Origin: Clostridium sp.
Lineage (GTDB): Bacteria > Bacillota > Clostridia > Clostridiales > Clostridiaceae
NCBI RefSeq assembly: GCF_022482905.1
Contig: NZ_JAKVOI010000001.1
Coordinates: 2,171,958 to 2,235,957, forward strand
Direction: 5' to 3'
Length of the DNA stretch: 64,000 nucleotides
The notes under the pieces were generated by a model. That model was not told where the DNA came from, made no database searches, and was given only the letters and a program-made list of their open reading frames with translations. Positions 62,316 through 64,000 of this stretch are shown piece by piece (position 1 is the first letter of the stretch; each line of letters begins with the position of its first letter). A program made the position numbers and the translations under genes.

Positions 62316-62678
62316 CTATTGATTAAAAATATTTCCTGCTACAATTACATTTTCTTTAAGCATCTGAACATACAAGTATTCATTTTCCACATAGAATCCA
62401 TATAACTCTGTTTTTTCACTAACTTCACCGCATTCACCTATGAACTTATCAAAGGAATATCTCCCAAATTTCACAGGTAACTTTACAGAGCTGCTCTCAT
62501 TGTTTATACCTATAATGTCCCCTTCAAAAATTTCCTTTCCACTTCTATCCTTCAATCCGGTAAATTCAGTTACCACAAATCTTTCCTTTTCTTCCAGCAA
62601 GTACTCAGGATAAGGATTTCTACTTATATAAAAGTCTCCATTTTTTTTATCCCAAATTCTAAATTTAAATTGTCTCAT
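62316..62678 (-). CDS. YopX-family protein
   Basis: 120 residues. YopX fold: starts RQFKFRIWDKKNGDFY, then TEFTGLKDRSGKEIFEGDII and ENVIVAGNIFNQ at the end. The family is mostly found in phages and prophages; its function is unknown. No other phage gene is near, so it is an isolated remnant or a captured gene. CGGAG ribosome-binding site. Confidence 0.85.
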   Translation of the reverse strand: MRQFKFRIWDKKNGDFYISRNPYPEYLLEEKERFVVTEFTGLKDRSGKEIFEGDIIGINNESSSVKLPVKFGRYSFDKFIGECGEVSEKTELYGFYVENEYLYVQMLKENVIVAGNIFNQ

Positions 62679-62679
62679 A

Positions 62680-63291
62680 TCATTTCTCCGACCTCATTAT
62701 AAAATTATCAACAGCATATGCAATTCCTGAATCGTTATTTGACGTGGTTATATATTTTGCAATTTTCTTTACATCATCCACTGAATTTCCCATTGCTATC
62801 GGCATGCCGACACTTTTAAGCATATCAATATCATTATAGTTGTCCCCAAAAGCAATAAAGTTCCTCAAATCTACATTTAATTTTTCAGATAAAATTTTAA
62901 GTGCACCACCCTTGGAAACATTAGCTGCCATAATATCAAGAACACATCTCAATGGACATACCACAGTAAGTGAATCAATCTTTGAAAAACATTTCTCCAG
63001 CAAATTGACATCATCTTCATTATCACAAGCCAACAAAAATTTCAAAATATCCATGGTATCTATTTTCCCTGTAATTCCGTTGTCCGTAAATTTAATGGGA
63101 AATCTTAATTCCTGTGGAAGATTCTCACAAAATTTATAGTACTCTTTTCCTCTGGGATTTTCTTTGGTGGAATATATCATATTACTTGTATAAAAAGGTA
63201 AACATCCAAAATAATGTTTACCCCCATAATTCCATATAAAATTATTTTCCCAAATTAGCCAATTCAATTGTCTTTTTGATACTCCCTGCAC
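62680..63291 (-). pseudogene. 5'-truncated Cof-type HAD hydrolase
   Basis: Only the cap and C-terminal half of a Cof/YidA-like phosphatase are present: the C-terminal motifs SKGGALKILSEKL (motif III lysine) and FIAFGDNYNDIDMLKSVG (motif IV aspartates) are intact. The N-terminal 70-90 residues with the nucleophile DxDGT are missing. The ORF begins inside ldh (50-base overlap) with no ribosome-binding site, so a deletion probably removed the 5' end and joined it to ldh. Translation from an internal start is conceivable but would give an inactive phosphatase. Confidence 0.7.
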
Positions 63292-64000
63292 TCTTTCTGA
63301 GCTTTTCTATTTCTTCATCCAGAAGAGGCACTTCAATTCTTCTCTCGACACCTTCTGAAGTTATTATTGAAGGAAGACTCAGAGCAACCTCTGTCAATCC
63401 ATATTCTCCTTCAAGAGTAGTGGATACAGGCTGAACCGTATGCTCGTTCAAAACAACAGCTCTTGCCAACCTGCAGGCAGCCATAGCTATTCCATCATTT
63501 GTCCATCTTTTTAGGTTAAGTACATCAAAGGCAACCTGTACCACTTCCTTTGCAACTTTATCCCTGTCAAGAGGTTCTTTCGGAAGAAAGTATTTATCAA
63601 GCTTGTCATACGAAATTCCTGCAATATTCAAACGGCTCCATGCAGGAAATGCAGAATTCCCATGTTCACCAAGCATATATCCCTGAACACTTTTTGGATC
63701 CACGTTGTACTTGTTTGCAATAATTCTTCTAAATCGTGCAGAGTCAAGGCTTGTTCCTGTTCCAAATACCTTATTTTTAGGATATCCAAAGAAATTCTGT
63801 GCATAGTAAACCATGACATCAAGTGGATTGGTTATTATTATGATAACTGCATCTTTAGTATATTTAGCTATGGAACTCATTACATCTTTTATTACAGGGA
63901 CATTCTTTTCCACAAGGATAAGTCTGTCGGCTTTGTCTTCAGGCATTATACTCGGACCTGCAGCTATTATAATTACGTCAGCATCCCTGCATTCCTCATA
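63242..64000 (-). CDS. ldh: L-lactate dehydrogenase, C-terminal part
   Basis: The visible 252 residues cover the second part of an LDH/MDH fold: ITNPLDVMVYYAQNFFG, GTGTSLDSARFRRIIANKY (substrate arginine), LGEHGNSAFPAWSRLNIAG (catalytic histidine) and the C-terminal helix. GTSLDSARFR and YAQNFFG fit lactate rather than malate dehydrogenase, but the specificity loop lies outside the window. The motif reads GEHGNS where most LDHs have GEHGDS. The N-terminus runs off the right edge. It interconverts pyruvate and L-lactate with NADH. Confidence 0.85.
   Translation of the reverse strand, partial: YEECRDADVIIIAAGPSIMPEDKADRLILVEKNVPVIKDVMSSIAKYTKDAVIIIITNPLDVMVYYAQNFFGYPKNKVFGTGTSLDSARFRRIIANKYNVDPKSVQGYMLGEHGNSAFPAWSRLNIAGISYDKLDKYFLPKEPLDRDKVAKEVVQVAFDVLNLKRWTNDGIAMAACRLARAVVLNEHTVQPVSTTLEGEYGLTEVALSLPSIITSEGVERRIEVPLLDEEIEKLRKSAGSIKKTIELANLGK

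Overview
The window is a stretch of chromosome from a low-GC, strictly anaerobic Firmicute, most likely Clostridium sensu stricto. The evidence is AT-rich coding sequence with strong GGAGG-type ribosome-binding sites and many TTG/GTG starts. It also carries CWB2 cell-wall repeats, a T-box and a SAM-I riboswitch, a DUF4321-maf-radC-mreBCD block, an IscU-like/GGGtGRT pair, and Etf-linked and soluble lactate dehydrogenase families. I cannot assign a species. There is no CRISPR array, intact insertion sequence or prophage; the only mobile-element hints are a nested inverted repeat near 50.05 kb and an isolated YopX gene.

Layout. 0-6.2 kb (minus): cell-shape operon DUF4321-maf-radC-mreB-mreC-mreD-mrdA (mrdA runs off the left edge), with a SPOR-domain protein upstream. 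6.4-9.1 kb: threonine genes thrB, hom and an ACT-domain regulator. 9.4-13.4 kb: KimA-type potassium transporter, a sigma-54 activator, tRNA-Leu(GAG) and a probable 6S RNA. 13.4-17.2 kb: polA-coaE-lytic transglycosylase. 17.5-20 kb (plus): a cysteine-cluster protein, then the IscU-like/GGGtGRT pair. 21-24.7 kb: etfB-etfA-FAD dehydrogenase behind a T-box read here as leucine-specific. 24.7-26.5 kb: a HypB/UreG-like GTPase with a soluble ABC ATPase. 26.7-29.5 kb: UPF0756 protein and thiDME. 29.8-35.8 kb: pepT, addA and a diguanylate cyclase. 35.9-45.3 kb: thrC, a class V aminotransferase, cbiM, a CWB2 amidase, a CorC/HlyC protein, a cold-shock protein and an MFS exporter. 45.3-50 kb: molybdate uptake (modABC) with two Mop proteins. 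50-52 kb: GntR/DUF1648 module. 52.2-55.7 kb: SAM-riboswitch operon of aminotransferase, metQ and a LarA-family racemase. 55.8-58 kb: LysR with a divergent TSUP/DUF1634 pair. 58-61 kb: a FecCD-type metal-chelate ABC transporter. 61.3-64 kb: small membrane protein, macro-domain protein, YopX protein, a decapitated HAD gene and an L-lactate dehydrogenase that runs off the right edge.

How it fits together. Most of the window is ordinary chromosome. The most unusual theme is that two enzyme families normally filed under lactate metabolism sit behind amino-acid-sensing RNAs. The Etf-coupled FAD dehydrogenase is behind a T-box (probably Leu), and the LarA-type nickel racemase is behind a SAM riboswitch together with an aminotransferase and a methionine-binding lipoprotein. 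This suggests interconversion of 2-hydroxy acids, 2-oxo acids and amino acids (leucine and methionine analogues) rather than plain lactate use. A second uncharacterised unit is the GTPase/ABC ATPase pair. Metal supply is a recurring side theme (CbiM, ModABC/Mop, FecCD transporter, HypB-like GTPase).
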